Positions 28,722-39,452 of a stretch of DNA of 64,000 bases are shown here, in pieces (positions within the stretch are counted from its first letter, which is position 1; each line of letters opens with the position of its first letter). Origin of the DNA: Luedemannella flava (GTDB lineage Bacteria; Actinomycetota; Actinomycetes; Mycobacteriales; Micromonosporaceae); the NCBI RefSeq assembly GCF_039528515.1, contig NZ_BAAALT010000014.1, positions 33,819 to 97,818 of the forward strand, given 5' to 3'. The position numbers were made by a program, and so were the translations under genes. The notes under the pieces were generated by a model, which saw only the letters and a list, made by a program, of their open reading frames with translations, had not been told where the DNA came from and did not search any database.

Positions 28722-28796
28722 GCCATCACCCCCGTCCATTGTGGATACGGCCGCCACGCACCGCGTGGCGGCCGCCGTCCACGGCCGTACTCAGCG

Positions 28797-30653
<1,857 letters not shown>

Positions 30654-30695
30654 AACTGTCTTCCTCCGCATGTCCATGAGGTGATCCACTTTCAA

Positions 30696-30716
30696 GTTGA
30701 GCGGACCGCGCTCAAT
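30696..30716. promoter_or_regulatory. HAIR operator (HspR) upstream of dnaK
   Basis: GTTGAGC-N7-GCTCAAT fits the HAIR consensus in spacing and TTGAG/CTCAA core. A second, degenerate copy begins at 30749, with a perfect CTTGAGT left half and a weak right half, as seen in Streptomyces dnaK promoters that carry several HAIR-like repeats. Confidence 0.85.
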
Positions 30717-30834
30717 AGTGCCACGACATGTCCCCATGTCAAATCAGACTTGAGTCTGCTGGGCGCAACTTATCCGAGGGCGGAGCTATTCCCGCGCCTC
30801 AGGGCACCTATGACCCACCACACACGGACATGGC

Positions 30835-30871
30835 AAGGGTGCGGGTCGGCAGGCTGCCGACCCGCACCCTT
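30835..30871 (-). terminator. Strong hairpin terminator after the lipoprotein gene
   Basis: Perfect 18-bp inverted repeat (30835-30852 with 30854-30871), starting 10 bp past the stop codon of the leftward lipoprotein gene. It insulates the two-component operon from the dnaK promoter region. Confidence 0.8.
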
Positions 30872-30881
30872 GATGGGGAAC

Positions 30882-31481
30882 TCAGGCCTTGGGGATGATC
30901 ACCGCGCGGGCCATCGGGGTGTCGCCGTTCTTGTAGCCCGCGACCCCGATCTTCATGCCGACCTTGAGCTCGGTCGCCGCGATCAGCCGCCGGTGCTGGA
31001 AGAAGTGGTACTTCTCGGCGAACGTCCACGTCGAGGTGTAGCCGTCGGCCGACTTCACGGTGAGCGTCGTGGCGGTGACCGCCGTGATCTCACCGCGCTG
31101 GGCGACGAGCGTCTTCGGCCCGTTCTTGGTCTCGACGACGACCTCGCCGTGCAGGGCCTTCTTCCCGAACGCGAGCCGCAGGCGCATGATGTGCCCCCGG
31201 TCGGCGACGTCGCCCTTGTCGCGCCCGCCCTTGTCCTTCACGCCGTCCGGCGACGCTGTGGGCGTGGCCGGCCCCCTGGCCACGGCCGCGGTCACCAGGT
31301 CCACGTCCGCCTGGTCGAAGCCCATCGCCAGCAGGGCCTCCGACTCCAGCGACACCAGGGTCGTGTCGACCGCGTCCGCGCCGCTGGCCGGGGCCGTTTC
31401 ATCGGCGGCGAGCCGGCCGCAGCCGACCAGCCCGAGGCCGAGTACGCCGAGGAGCACCACGACGCCCATGGTCCTTTTCAT
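30882..31481 (-). CDS. Lipoprotein with a C-terminal beta domain (DUF5666-like)
   Basis: 199 residues. Type II signal peptide with lipobox LVGC near residue 21, then a Ser/Ala-rich stretch, a basic KDKGGRDKGD region, and a beta-rich domain (LVAQRGEITAVTATTLTVKS, GYTSTWTF, LKVGMKIGVAGYKNG) of the OB-like type seen in DUF5666 proteins. GGAAGG lies before the ATG. It follows the histidine kinase by about 70 bp in the same direction and is followed by a strong terminator, so it is the last gene of the two-component operon. A role as an external sensor partner or target is inference. Confidence 0.75.
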   Translation of the reverse strand: MKRTMGVVVLLGVLGLGLVGCGRLAADETAPASGADAVDTTLVSLESEALLAMGFDQADVDLVTAAVARGPATPTASPDGVKDKGGRDKGDVADRGHIMRLRLAFGKKALHGEVVVETKNGPKTLVAQRGEITAVTATTLTVKSADGYTSTWTFAEKYHFFQHRRLIAATELKVGMKIGVAGYKNGDTPMARAVIIPKA

Positions 31482-31553
31482 CACGCGCCTTCCTTCCGGT
31501 ATCCGCGTTGTCGACAGTGACTGTGCCGGGCGCCGGCACGAGGCCGGTGAAGA

Positions 31554-32993
31554 CTATGTACGGACTTCGTAAGGGAGCCGGACCACGAACCGGGCCCCGC
31601 CCTCGGCCGCGTGCCCGACGGAGATCTGGCCGCCGAGCCGCTCGACGAGCCGGGCCGCCAGAGCCAGGCCCAGGCCGCTGCCGACCTTGCGGATTCCCTG
31701 GTACCGCTCGTAGAGGGCGCCGCGCTCGAACGCCACGGCCAGATCGTCGTCGGTGAAGCCGGGCCCGCCGTCGCGCACCTCGACGACCACGTGCGGCCGC
31801 CCCGTCCACGGGTCGGCCACCATGCCGGCGCCCACCATCGGCAGCGTCAGGGTCGGTCCGTCCAGGGCCGCCGGCGCACCGCCGGAGACACCCAGCACGA
31901 TCGGCGCCCCCGGCGGCACGACGCGCAGCGCGTTCTCCAGCAGCCCGTCGAGCACCTGCCGCACCCGCAGCGCGTCCGTCGCCACCACGGCCGTGGCCGC
32001 GCCGACCGCGACCCGCAGCTCCACGCCGACGTCGGCGCACCGCGCGCGCCACGCGTCCGCGGCCGCCGTGACGAGCTCGGCGACGTCCACCGGGGCGATC
32101 GACAGCGGGAAGTCGTCGGCCTCCATCCGTGCCAGCACGAGCAGGTCGCCGACCAGCCGGTCGAGCCGGATCGCCTCGGCGAGCATGGTCTCCCCGGTCC
32201 GCTGCGCGTCGTCGGCACCCACCACGCCGTCGGCGAGCGCCTCGGCGTACCCCCGCAGGGTTGTCAGGGGCGTGCGTAGTTCGTGGGAGATCGACATGAG
32301 GAAGGTCCGCTGCCGCCCCTCGCTCGCGGCCAGGGCGGCGGCGAGGTCGTTGAGCGCCCGCGCCAGGTCGGCGATCTCGTCGGGCGGGGCCACCGGCAGC
32401 CGGAGGCTGCGGTCGCCGGCGGACAGCCGGCGGGCGGCCAGCGCGGCCCGGCGGATCGGCCGGGCGAGCAGGCGGGCCAGCAGGACGCCCGCCCCGATCC
32501 CGGCGAGCAGTCCCGCCGCGAGGGCGATCCACACGCGCGAGATGACCGCGCCGGCGCCGGCGTTGGTGCGCGGCTGGAGGAGCACGATGCCGTTCCCGGC
32601 CGACACGGCCCGCGCCTCGATCATCATCGTCCTGGTGTTGTACCGGCCGTTGCCGCTGAACCCGGTGCCGCCGCGGATCGCGTTGAGGACCCGGCCCGGC
32701 AGGCCGGTGCGGTCCGGCTTCCCGCCGAGGACCAGGACCGTCTCGATGCCCTGCAGCCGCAGGGTGGCGGCGACCCGCTCGGCCCGCTTGCGCTCCAGCA
32801 GCGTGGCGACCGGGGTGTCCGGGCGCTCGATCGAGTCGGCGGCGACCTGCGCCTTGCCGGCGAGGGAGGCGCGCGACTCCTCGTTGGCGGCGCGCACCGC
32901 CAGCGGCAGCGCGACGAGCGCCGTGATCAGGACCGAGACGAGGGCGACCGCGCAGGTCAGCAGCGTGACCCGCGCGGTCAGGCCGCCCGTCAC
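31554..32993 (-). CDS. Sensor histidine kinase
   Basis: About 479 residues. TM1 (VTLLTCAVALVSVLITALVA), a periplasmic region of about 130 residues, TM2 (IALAAGLLAGIGAGVLLARL), HAMP, the phospho-acceptor helix FLMSISHELRTPLTTLRGYA, then the ATPase part with a weak N box (GLLENALRVV), VEVRDGGPGF and GSGLGLALAARLVE. Start placed at GTG 32993 after GGAGGTGG; an upstream start at 33074 would overlap the regulator gene. Partner of the response regulator just upstream. The signal is unknown. Confidence 0.93.
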   Translation of the reverse strand: MTGGLTARVTLLTCAVALVSVLITALVALPLAVRAANEESRASLAGKAQVAADSIERPDTPVATLLERKRAERVAATLRLQGIETVLVLGGKPDRTGLPGRVLNAIRGGTGFSGNGRYNTRTMMIEARAVSAGNGIVLLQPRTNAGAGAVISRVWIALAAGLLAGIGAGVLLARLLARPIRRAALAARRLSAGDRSLRLPVAPPDEIADLARALNDLAAALAASEGRQRTFLMSISHELRTPLTTLRGYAEALADGVVGADDAQRTGETMLAEAIRLDRLVGDLLVLARMEADDFPLSIAPVDVAELVTAAADAWRARCADVGVELRVAVGAATAVVATDALRVRQVLDGLLENALRVVPPGAPIVLGVSGGAPAALDGPTLTLPMVGAGMVADPWTGRPHVVVEVRDGGPGFTDDDLAVAFERGALYERYQGIRKVGSGLGLALAARLVERLGGQISVGHAAEGGARFVVRLPYEVRT

Positions 32994-33063
32994 GCCGCCA
33001 CCTCCGCTGCGCTGCGGTGCCGACGTGTTCGACCGCGCTGATGGTTCGCTCGCTGACGCTCGC

Positions 33064-33750
33064 TCACGGCGCACCGTCGTCCGCCGTGTAGCCCACCCCG
33101 CGCACGGTCCGGATCACGTCGCGGGCCGCGTCGCCGAGCTTGCCGCGCACCTGCGCCACGTGCACGTCCACGGTCCTCGTCCCGGCGTGGGCGGCGTAGC
33201 CCCAGACGGAGGCGAGCAGCTCCTCGCGGGTGAACACCCGCCCGGGCCGGCCCATGAGGCGCGCCAGCAGGTCGAACTCGGTGGACGTCAACGACACCGA
33301 CTCGCCCGAGACCAGGACCCGACGCCGGGCCGGATCGAGCGACACGGCGCCGACCCGCAGGACCGGCGACGACGTCAGCAGCCCCCGGCGCAGCAGCGCC
33401 TTGACCCGCGCCACCAGCTCGCGCGGGCTGAACGGCTTGGTCACGTAATCGTCGCCGCCGAGCTCCAACCCCACGATGCGGTCGACCTCGTCGTCGCGGG
33501 CCGTGAGGAAGATGATCGGCGTCCAGTCGCCGGCGTCGCGCAGCCGCCGGCACACCTCCGTGCCGTCGAGGCCGGGCAGGCCGATGTCGAGCACGCAGGC
33601 CACCGGCCGCAGCCGCTGCGCGGCTGCGAGACCACCCAGCCCGTCGTGCTCGACATGGACGCCGAAGCCCTCGCGGCTCAGGTACAGGCGCACCAGGTCC
33701 GCGATGGGCCGCTCGTCGTCCACGACGAGGACCAGCCCTTTCTCGGTCAC
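33064..33750 (-). CDS. OmpR/PhoB-family response regulator
   Basis: 228 residues. Receiver domain with acidic pocket Asp11-Asp12, phospho-acceptor Asp55 (CVLDIGLPG), Thr83 and Lys105 (YVTKPFSP). The C-terminal winged helix has LTSTEFDLLARLMGRPGRVF and TRTVDVHVAQVRGKLG. GTG start. First gene of a three-gene leftward operon: regulator, kinase, lipoprotein. Confidence 0.95.
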   Translation of the reverse strand: MTEKGLVLVVDDERPIADLVRLYLSREGFGVHVEHDGLGGLAAAQRLRPVACVLDIGLPGLDGTEVCRRLRDAGDWTPIIFLTARDDEVDRIVGLELGGDDYVTKPFSPRELVARVKALLRRGLLTSSPVLRVGAVSLDPARRRVLVSGESVSLTSTEFDLLARLMGRPGRVFTREELLASVWGYAAHAGTRTVDVHVAQVRGKLGDAARDVIRTVRGVGYTADDGAP

Positions 33751-33801
33751 CGCACCATGATGCGGATTCCCGGGCTCAGGGCAACACCGGCAACGTAAGG
33801 A

Positions 33802-34302
33802 TCAGGTTCGGGCCACCCTGGGCGTACCCCGGGGTGCGAAGAGGGACCGGCGACGCGCCGCGTCCGCTGACGCGCGGAAGACCTTCTCCAGGGCCGCGTC
33901 GAACCGCCACAGCTGGCGGGGGTACACGGTCCGGATCCAGAACCGCTGGCGGCCGTCCGCGCAGGTCACCGCCACGTCGACGGACGCTCCGGCGGGGTCT
34001 GCCTGCCAGGTCACGGCCTCCAGGTCGTCGACCCGGGCCCGCAGGTGCAGGCGCGGGCTGCGGCGCAGCCGGGACTCACCCGTCACCACGAGATGCGTAC
34101 GGGTGAGCAGGAACAGGTGCGGCCCGGCCGCGGGCTTCTCCGGTCTCAGACACTGCGCCACCAGGACCACGGTGTCCGTACCGGCCACGTGCTGGCGCAA
34201 CTCCGGCAGGTGACGGTTGATCATCTGGGTAGGGATGCCGGCCTGCGCGGCCAGCGGGAGGAACGTACGGGAAAACTCGTCTATGTCATGCCCAACGTCC
34301 AT
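33802..34302 (-). CDS. Hypothetical protein with a PH-like core
   Basis: 166 residues from ATG 34302, after GGGAAAAAT. The frame is open to 34422, but the extra part overlaps the divergent gene. The middle has short beta strands (TVVLVAQCL, HLFLLTRTHLVVTG, RVDDLEAVTWQ, VDVAVTCADGRQRFWIRT) reminiscent of bacterial PH domains, with a helical end (LWRFDAALEKVFRA). No named family recognised. It is divergent from another PH-domain gene at 34386, which may be meaningful. Confidence 0.6.
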   Translation of the reverse strand: MDVGHDIDEFSRTFLPLAAQAGIPTQMINRHLPELRQHVAGTDTVVLVAQCLRPEKPAAGPHLFLLTRTHLVVTGESRLRRSPRLHLRARVDDLEAVTWQADPAGASVDVAVTCADGRQRFWIRTVYPRQLWRFDAALEKVFRASADAARRRSLFAPRGTPRVART

Positions 34303-34385
34303 ATTTTTCCCAACGACAGGGCCGGCCGCCCCGTCGCGAGACTCCCGGCGCGCCGCGCCGGACGTGCCGGTGCGATCCTGGACAG

Positions 34386-34853
34386 GTGCGCATCCGCGAC
34401 CCATATCCGGACGATGTCCCACCGCCGCCCGAGCCGGAGCCCACGCCCGTCACCGACGTGGCCTACCGCGTGCCGCTGCGGCACACCCTCTTCATGGCCG
34501 GCCTGGCGGTCGCCCTGATCCTCGCCGGCTGGCTCTCCGGCCGGCCCGCCGGCTGGCTGATCTGCGACGTACTCGCGGTGGCCTTCCTCGCCTACGCGGT
34601 CCGCGACCTGATCGTGCCCGTGCGCCTGCGGGCGGACCGGGAGGGCCTGGAGGTCGTGCACGGGTACGCCCGCCGGCGGCGGCTCGCCTGGTCCGAGATC
34701 GACCGCGTCCGCGTCGACGAGCGCACCCGTTGGGGCCGCGAGACGCAGACGCTGGAGATCGACGCCGACGAGGACCTGTTCCTGTTCAGCCCGCGCGACC
34801 TGGGCGCGCGGCCGTCCGACGTGGCGGCCGTGCTCGCCCGCCTCAGGAGTTGA
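34386..34853 (+). CDS. PH domain-containing membrane protein
   Basis: 155 residues, GTG start. Proline-rich cytosolic start (DDVPPPPEPEPTP), two membrane helices (LFMAGLAVALILAGWL; GWLICDVLAVAFLAYAV), then a bacterial PH domain (VRLRADREGLEVVHGYARR, RLAWSEIDRVRVDE, LEIDADEDLFLF). This layout is common in actinobacteria. Role unknown. Its 3' end overlaps the convergent rhomboid gene by 11 bases. Confidence 0.78.
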   Translation: MRIRDPYPDDVPPPPEPEPTPVTDVAYRVPLRHTLFMAGLAVALILAGWLSGRPAGWLICDVLAVAFLAYAVRDLIVPVRLRADREGLEVVHGYARRRRLAWSEIDRVRVDERTRWGRETQTLEIDADEDLFLFSPRDLGARPSDVAAVLARLRS

Positions 34854-35772
34854 GCGCCACCGTCTGCACGACGGTCAGCGCGGCCAGCAGCAACGTGGTC
34901 GCGCCGATGGCCGCGACCTGCAGCAGGGTCCGTTTCTCCCGGGGCGCGTACGCCAGCGCGAACGCGACCAGCGTGCCCACGACGAGGCCGCCGATGTGGC
35001 CGGCCACCGAGATGGTGCCCGCCGCCGTGAACGTGAAGATCAGGTTGATCACGATGATCGGAATGAGCGACGAGGTGTCCCGGCGGAGCCGCTTGAGCAC
35101 CACGAACAGCGCCCCGAAGAGGCCGTAGATCGCGGTCGACGCGCCCGCGCTGTACGCCTCCGGCGAGAACACGTACGCCGCGACGTTGCCGCCCAGGCCG
35201 GCGAGCAGGTAGAGGGCCAGGAACCGTAGCGGCCCGAGCGCGGCCTCCAGGGCCCGTCCGAAGATCCACAGGGCCCACATGTTCAGCAGCAGGTGCACGA
35301 TGCCGTAGTGCAGGAACATGGCGGTGAACAGCCGGTAGAAGTCGCCGTCCGCGACGCCCGCCGGCACCGTGTACGCCACGGGGCCGCCCTCGCCGTACCG
35401 GTAGATGTCGAGGCCGTGCACGGCGCCCCACAGGGTCAGCTTCGTGCTCCCGCCGAGCAGGCCGTTGCCCAGGTACTGTCCGAGGCCGCCGGCCGAGGCG
35501 ATCGACAGCAGGGCCATCAGCACGTTGAGCGCGACGAGCGTCTTGGTGACGTACCCCTCCTCGCCGACGCCGCTGCCGCCGAAGGCGGTGCGCGCCGGGC
35601 GCTGGGTGCGGCGGCCCTCGGCCACGCACTCGGGGCACTGGAAGCCGACCGACGCCTCGTTCATGCAGTCGGGGCAGATCGGCCGGTCGCACCGCACGCA
35701 CCGGACGTATGTCTCGCGTCCGGGATGGCGGTAGCAGACCGGGGCGGCGACCGGGGGCGGGACCTGCGTCAT
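34843..35772 (-). CDS. Rhomboid intramembrane serine protease with N-terminal zinc finger
   Basis: 309 residues. The N-terminus is a B-box-like zinc finger (CYRHPGRETYVRCVRCDRPI, CPDC, then CPEC at 46-49). Six or seven membrane helices follow. The catalytic dyad is Ser212 in GASTAIYG and His259 in AGHIGGLVVG. HYGIVHLLLNMWALW is the conserved L1-loop/TM2 region with His and Asn. All residues needed for activity are present. Monocistronic, and convergent with the PH-domain gene. Confidence 0.95.
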   Translation of the reverse strand: MTQVPPPVAAPVCYRHPGRETYVRCVRCDRPICPDCMNEASVGFQCPECVAEGRRTQRPARTAFGGSGVGEEGYVTKTLVALNVLMALLSIASAGGLGQYLGNGLLGGSTKLTLWGAVHGLDIYRYGEGGPVAYTVPAGVADGDFYRLFTAMFLHYGIVHLLLNMWALWIFGRALEAALGPLRFLALYLLAGLGGNVAAYVFSPEAYSAGASTAIYGLFGALFVVLKRLRRDTSSLIPIIVINLIFTFTAAGTISVAGHIGGLVVGTLVAFALAYAPREKRTLLQVAAIGATTLLLAALTVVQTVALNS

Positions 35773-35808
35773 GGCCGCAAGACTAGCTGGCCCCGCCCAG
35801 CGCCCGGC

Positions 35809-36351
35809 CTACTGCTTGCGCTCGATCTCGACGCGCTCGATCACCACGTCGCGGACCGGCTTGTCGCCCGGGCCCGTCGGGGTGTTCGCGATCGCGTCCA
35901 CGACGCGCCGCGACTCGTCGTCGGCGACCTCACCGAAGATCGTGTGCTTGAAGTTGAGCCAACCCGTCGGCTCGACCGTGATGAAGAACTGGGACCCGTT
36001 CGTGCCACTGCCGTCGGGCCGCTTGCCGGCGTTCGCCATGGCCAGCAGGTACGGCCGGTCGAAGTGCAGCTCGGGGTGGGTCTCGTCGTTGAAGTTGTAG
36101 CCCGGGCCGCCCCGGCCGGTGCCGGTCGGGTCGCCCATCTGGATCATGAAGCCCGGAATGACCCGGTGCATGATCGTGCCGTCGTAGTACGGCCCCGACC
36201 CCGGTGCGCCGGTGCGCGGGTCGGTGTACGGCTGGGTGCCCTCGGCCAGGCCCACGAAGTTGCCCACGGTCTTGGGCGCGTGGTTTGGGAAGAGTTCCAG
36301 CCGGATCGGCCCCGCAGAGGTGTACAGGGTCGCGAAGATCGCCTCGCCCAC
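35809..36351 (-). CDS. Cyclophilin-type peptidyl-prolyl cis-trans isomerase
   Basis: 180 residues, cytosolic. FATLYTSAGPIRLELFPNHA opens the fold. Active-site segments TIMHRVIPGFMIQMGDPTGT, GSGTNGSQFFITVEP and LNFKHTIFGEV are complete. I set the start at GTG 36351, which follows AAGGAG with 5-nt spacing; the frame runs open far upstream without coding character. A lone gene that probably assists general protein folding. Confidence 0.95.
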   Translation of the reverse strand: MGEAIFATLYTSAGPIRLELFPNHAPKTVGNFVGLAEGTQPYTDPRTGAPGSGPYYDGTIMHRVIPGFMIQMGDPTGTGRGGPGYNFNDETHPELHFDRPYLLAMANAGKRPDGSGTNGSQFFITVEPTGWLNFKHTIFGEVADDESRRVVDAIANTPTGPGDKPVRDVVIERVEIERKQ

Positions 36352-36466
36352 AGTTACTCCTTGTAGTTCGACTTCTCCCGATGATCCTGCCATTCGCCCA
36401 TTCTGGTAGTGCCGGGGTGTCCGAAGGTTCAGGATGGGATCGACGCCACTTCGGGAGGTGGGACAC

Positions 36467-37087
36467 GTGTTCAACCGCAGAGCCATCGTCAAGTCGCACA
36501 GCGATCTGTTCCGCGAAGAGCTCGGAGAGTCGTACGACCACTTTAAGGCCGCCGCCTCCCACGCTCCGGGCGGCGCTGCCGAGTTCATGACACCCGCGTA
36601 CGACAAGACCAGGGACATGGCGTCACGCCGCTGGAAACAGGGCGTGGCCGTCGTCATCCCGGTGTACGAAACGATGAAGGACGGGGCGAGAAACGCCCGC
36701 GGCATGGCGGAGAAGAAGATGTCCAGGGACACCGACCGCAACGTCATGCCGACACTGCTGGTGCTGCTCGCGGCGGGGATCGCGATCGGCGCGCTCGGCG
36801 CCCTGGTCATGCGTCGCCGCCGGGCGGCCCAGGAATGGGACGAGTTCGAGCCGAGCAGCTCGCTGGAGGCCGAGACGGGCGACACGCACGGCATGGTGTC
36901 GGCCGCGACCCGCAGGATGGCCACCGGCGCCGCGTCGGTCGCCGACGGCGTCTCGAACCAGGCCGGCCGCCTCGCCGACTCGCTGCGCGAGAAGGCCGGC
37001 GAGCCGTCGTACTCGGCGTTCGCCGACGAGAACGAGACCGCCGACGACATGGTCGCCCGGGCCGGCAATCAGGAACAGATGCCCTGA
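36467..37087 (+). CDS. Hypothetical single-pass membrane protein
   Basis: 206 residues from GTG 36467, after GGGAGGTGGG. A helical N-terminal region (SDLFREELGESYDHFKAAAS) is followed by one membrane helix (TLLVLLAAGIAIGALGALVM), RRRR, then an acidic stretch (EWDEFEPSSSLEAE) and a helical C-terminus. The layout resembles small actinobacterial YtxH-like envelope proteins. Function unknown. It ends just before the convergent corA gene. Confidence 0.7.
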   Translation: MFNRRAIVKSHSDLFREELGESYDHFKAAASHAPGGAAEFMTPAYDKTRDMASRRWKQGVAVVIPVYETMKDGARNARGMAEKKMSRDTDRNVMPTLLVLLAAGIAIGALGALVMRRRRAAQEWDEFEPSSSLEAETGDTHGMVSAATRRMATGAASVADGVSNQAGRLADSLREKAGEPSYSAFADENETADDMVARAGNQEQMP

Positions 37088-37094
37088 GTACGCC

Positions 37095-38231
37095 CTACAG
37101 CCAGCCGGACCGCCGGAACAGGCGGTAGAGCGCGATCGCGCCGCCGAGCATGACGGCGAGCACGACGGGATAGCCGAACTGCCAATCCGTTTCGGGCATG
37201 AAATCGAAGTTCATGCCGTATACGCCAGCGATCGCGGTCTGCATGGCCGCGATCGCGGCCCATGAGGCGATCTTCCGCATGTCGTTGTTCTGGTCGACGG
37301 TAACCTGCGCCAGGCGCGCCTGCAGGATCGAGTTCAGCAGGTCGTCGAAGGAGGTCACCTGCTCGACCACCTTGAGCAGGTGGTCGTTGACGTCGCGGAA
37401 GTAGCGACGGATCTCCTTGGACACCACGCCGAGGCGCCCGTCGATCAGCGAGGCGAGCGGGCGCTGCAGGGGCAGGACGGCGCGCTTGAACTCCACCATC
37501 TCGCGCTTGAGGTGGTAGATGCGGGCGATGCGCTCGTGCGCGTTGCGGTCGAAGACGCTGGTCTCGACCTCGTCGATGTCCGCCTCGATCATGTTGGCCA
37601 CGTCGAGGTAGGAGTCCACGACGCAGTCGGCGATCGCGTACACCACCGACCACGGGCCGAGCGCGAGCAGGTCCGGGCGGGCCTCCAGCTCCGCGCGCAC
37701 GGGCGCCAGCTTCGTCGCCTCACCGAGCCGGACGGTGATCACGAACTGCTCGCCCATGAACATCATCACGTGGCCGGTCTCGACAACCTCGGTGGCCTCG
37801 GTCAGGCTCTCGTGCTCCACGTACCGCGCCGTGCGCAGCACGGTGAAGATCATGTCCCCGTACTGCTCGATCTTGGGTCGCTGGTGGGCGCGGTGCAGGA
37901 TGTCCTCGACCGCGAACTGGTCGAGCTCGAACACCTCGCCGATGTCGGTCAGCTCGGCGACCTCCGGGTCGTGCAGGCCCAGCCAGACGAACGCGTCGGT
38001 GCGCTTGCGCGCGGCCGCGAGCGCGTCGCGGTAGCCCCACTCGCCGGGCTGGCGCTGACCCTTCACGTAGAGCGCGCAGTCGACGACGGCGCTGCGTCCA
38101 CTCGACGGCGCCGGCTTCGGTCCGGGCGTTTCGGGGGGCGCGAACATCCTGGTCACGGCCCTCATCATGGGAGCGGCGATAGCCCGGCCGAGATTGCTCG
38201 CGGAACCCTGTGCGTGCTCGGTGTCGGCCAC
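37095..38231 (-). CDS. corA: CorA family magnesium/cobalt transporter
   Basis: 378 residues. Large cytosolic N-terminal domain (residues 45-300), a long stalk helix, then two C-terminal membrane helices with the pore signature YGMNF (Gly339-Asn341) and the basic end RRSGWL. The extracellular loop is MPETDW, close to the usual MPE. GGGAGGCGACA precedes the GTG start. Forms a pentameric Mg2+ channel in the membrane. Confidence 0.95.
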   Translation of the reverse strand: MADTEHAQGSASNLGRAIAAPMMRAVTRMFAPPETPGPKPAPSSGRSAVVDCALYVKGQRQPGEWGYRDALAAARKRTDAFVWLGLHDPEVAELTDIGEVFELDQFAVEDILHRAHQRPKIEQYGDMIFTVLRTARYVEHESLTEATEVVETGHVMMFMGEQFVITVRLGEATKLAPVRAELEARPDLLALGPWSVVYAIADCVVDSYLDVANMIEADIDEVETSVFDRNAHERIARIYHLKREMVEFKRAVLPLQRPLASLIDGRLGVVSKEIRRYFRDVNDHLLKVVEQVTSFDDLLNSILQARLAQVTVDQNNDMRKIASWAAIAAMQTAIAGVYGMNFDFMPETDWQFGYPVVLAVMLGGAIALYRLFRRSGWL

Positions 38232-38307
38232 TGTCGCCTCCCTACGTCTCGCGATCGCGGACCGGGGCGCGGGATGGGCCCCGCGTGCAGGGTAGACGGG
38301 AAATGTT

Positions 38308-38365
38308 GCGCCGGGTGAGCCGGCCGCGGCGGGGGTGGGGGTGGTGCGGCCGGCTCACCCGGCGC
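38308..38365. terminator. 20-bp perfect hairpin between corA and the hydrolase
   Basis: Arms 38308-38327 and 38346-38365 are exact reverse complements, with an 18-nt G-rich loop. The roughly 300-bp interval 38232-38531 otherwise holds no gene I can support. The hairpin lies about 170 bp past the hydrolase stop and 77 bp before the corA start, so it could end the leftward hydrolase transcript. Confidence 0.55.
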
Positions 38366-38531
38366 CCCTTGGGGGCGGGTTCAAAGCCTTCGCGACCGCG
38401 TCACACCACGTGAGCCGCGTCGCTAAGCCGAATTCTGTTCACACAACGATCCCAAGGGAAGGGCAGTCGCTGCTTGCGACGCTTCTTGTGTCGAAGTTGT
38501 GACAATGCGATGTCGGCGACAGGTCGCGCGG

Positions 38532-39395
38532 TCAGGTTTTCAGCGCCCCGGCCAGGAAATCGAGGACCTCCGGCTGGACGGTGTCCGGGGCCGTGCCGAG
38601 CAGATCCCACCCGTGCGCCCCACTCTCCGGTCGCGACACGACTACGCAGCGTTCCTTCGCGGGTGCGTTGGCGAGGAACATCCGCGCCACGTCCGGGGGC
38701 AGCGCGTCGGTATCGAGACCGCCCCCGGCCAGCAGGATCGGCCCCCGGACCCGCGACACCGCCTCAGCGGGCGTGCGCACGTCCGTCGTCGTCGTGCCCG
38801 ACGCGTTCCAGCTCACGCTGAACACGGACAGGCCGACCACCGCGTCGACCTGGTCGGGGAACCGGCCGCCGGCCACCACCGCCGTCGCTGCCCCCATCGA
38901 GGCACCCATCACGGCCACCTTCGTCGCGCCCGCCTGACGCAGGTACGCCACCGCGGCGCCCGCGTCGGCCGCCCGGTCCAGCGGCAGGTAGAACGGGTCC
39001 CCGCCGCTCGGGTCGGGGCAGTCGCTCAGCCCCGAGCAGCGGAAGTCGATGGCCAGCACGTGCAGCCCGGCCTTGACGAGGTCGGCGACGTACGGCGTCC
39101 AGCCGCACACGTCACCGCCGCGCTGGTGCAGCAGCACCAGGCCGCGCGGCCCGGAGCCCACCTCGGCGCCGGCCAGCTCGACGCCGTCCGTACCCGGGAT
39201 GACGACCTTGCGGGCATCGGCGGGGAACTTGAGGCACCGCGTGGCCGGGTCCGGCGCGTTGCGGGCGAAGGAGAAGGTCTTCGTGGGCGTGGGGGTCGCG
39301 GCCTCCGGCGTGCCGGGGGAGCAGCCGGCCAGCAACGCACACACGATCGCGGCGCCGCCGGTGCGGCGCAGGCGGGTTCTATTCAGGACGGTCAT
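38532..39395 (-). CDS. Alpha/beta hydrolase lipoprotein
   Basis: 287 residues. Signal peptide with lipobox LLAGC (cysteine near residue 25), a Pro/Thr linker, then an alpha/beta-hydrolase domain: nucleophile elbow GASMG, the strand motif LHVLAIDFRCSG, and a late GAHGWDLL with the catalytic histidine. An oxyanion-type HQRGGD follows LVLL. Secreted and lipid-anchored. It could be an esterase or peptidase; the substrate is unknown. Confidence 0.88.
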   Translation of the reverse strand: MTVLNRTRLRRTGGAAIVCALLAGCSPGTPEAATPTPTKTFSFARNAPDPATRCLKFPADARKVVIPGTDGVELAGAEVGSGPRGLVLLHQRGGDVCGWTPYVADLVKAGLHVLAIDFRCSGLSDCPDPSGGDPFYLPLDRAADAGAAVAYLRQAGATKVAVMGASMGAATAVVAGGRFPDQVDAVVGLSVFSVSWNASGTTTTDVRTPAEAVSRVRGPILLAGGGLDTDALPPDVARMFLANAPAKERCVVVSRPESGAHGWDLLGTAPDTVQPEVLDFLAGALKT

Positions 39396-39452
39396 ACCGT
39401 CCGCGAGTCGCGACGCGGCCCGGAGGTTCCGGGCCGCGTCGAACGCGTTCGA

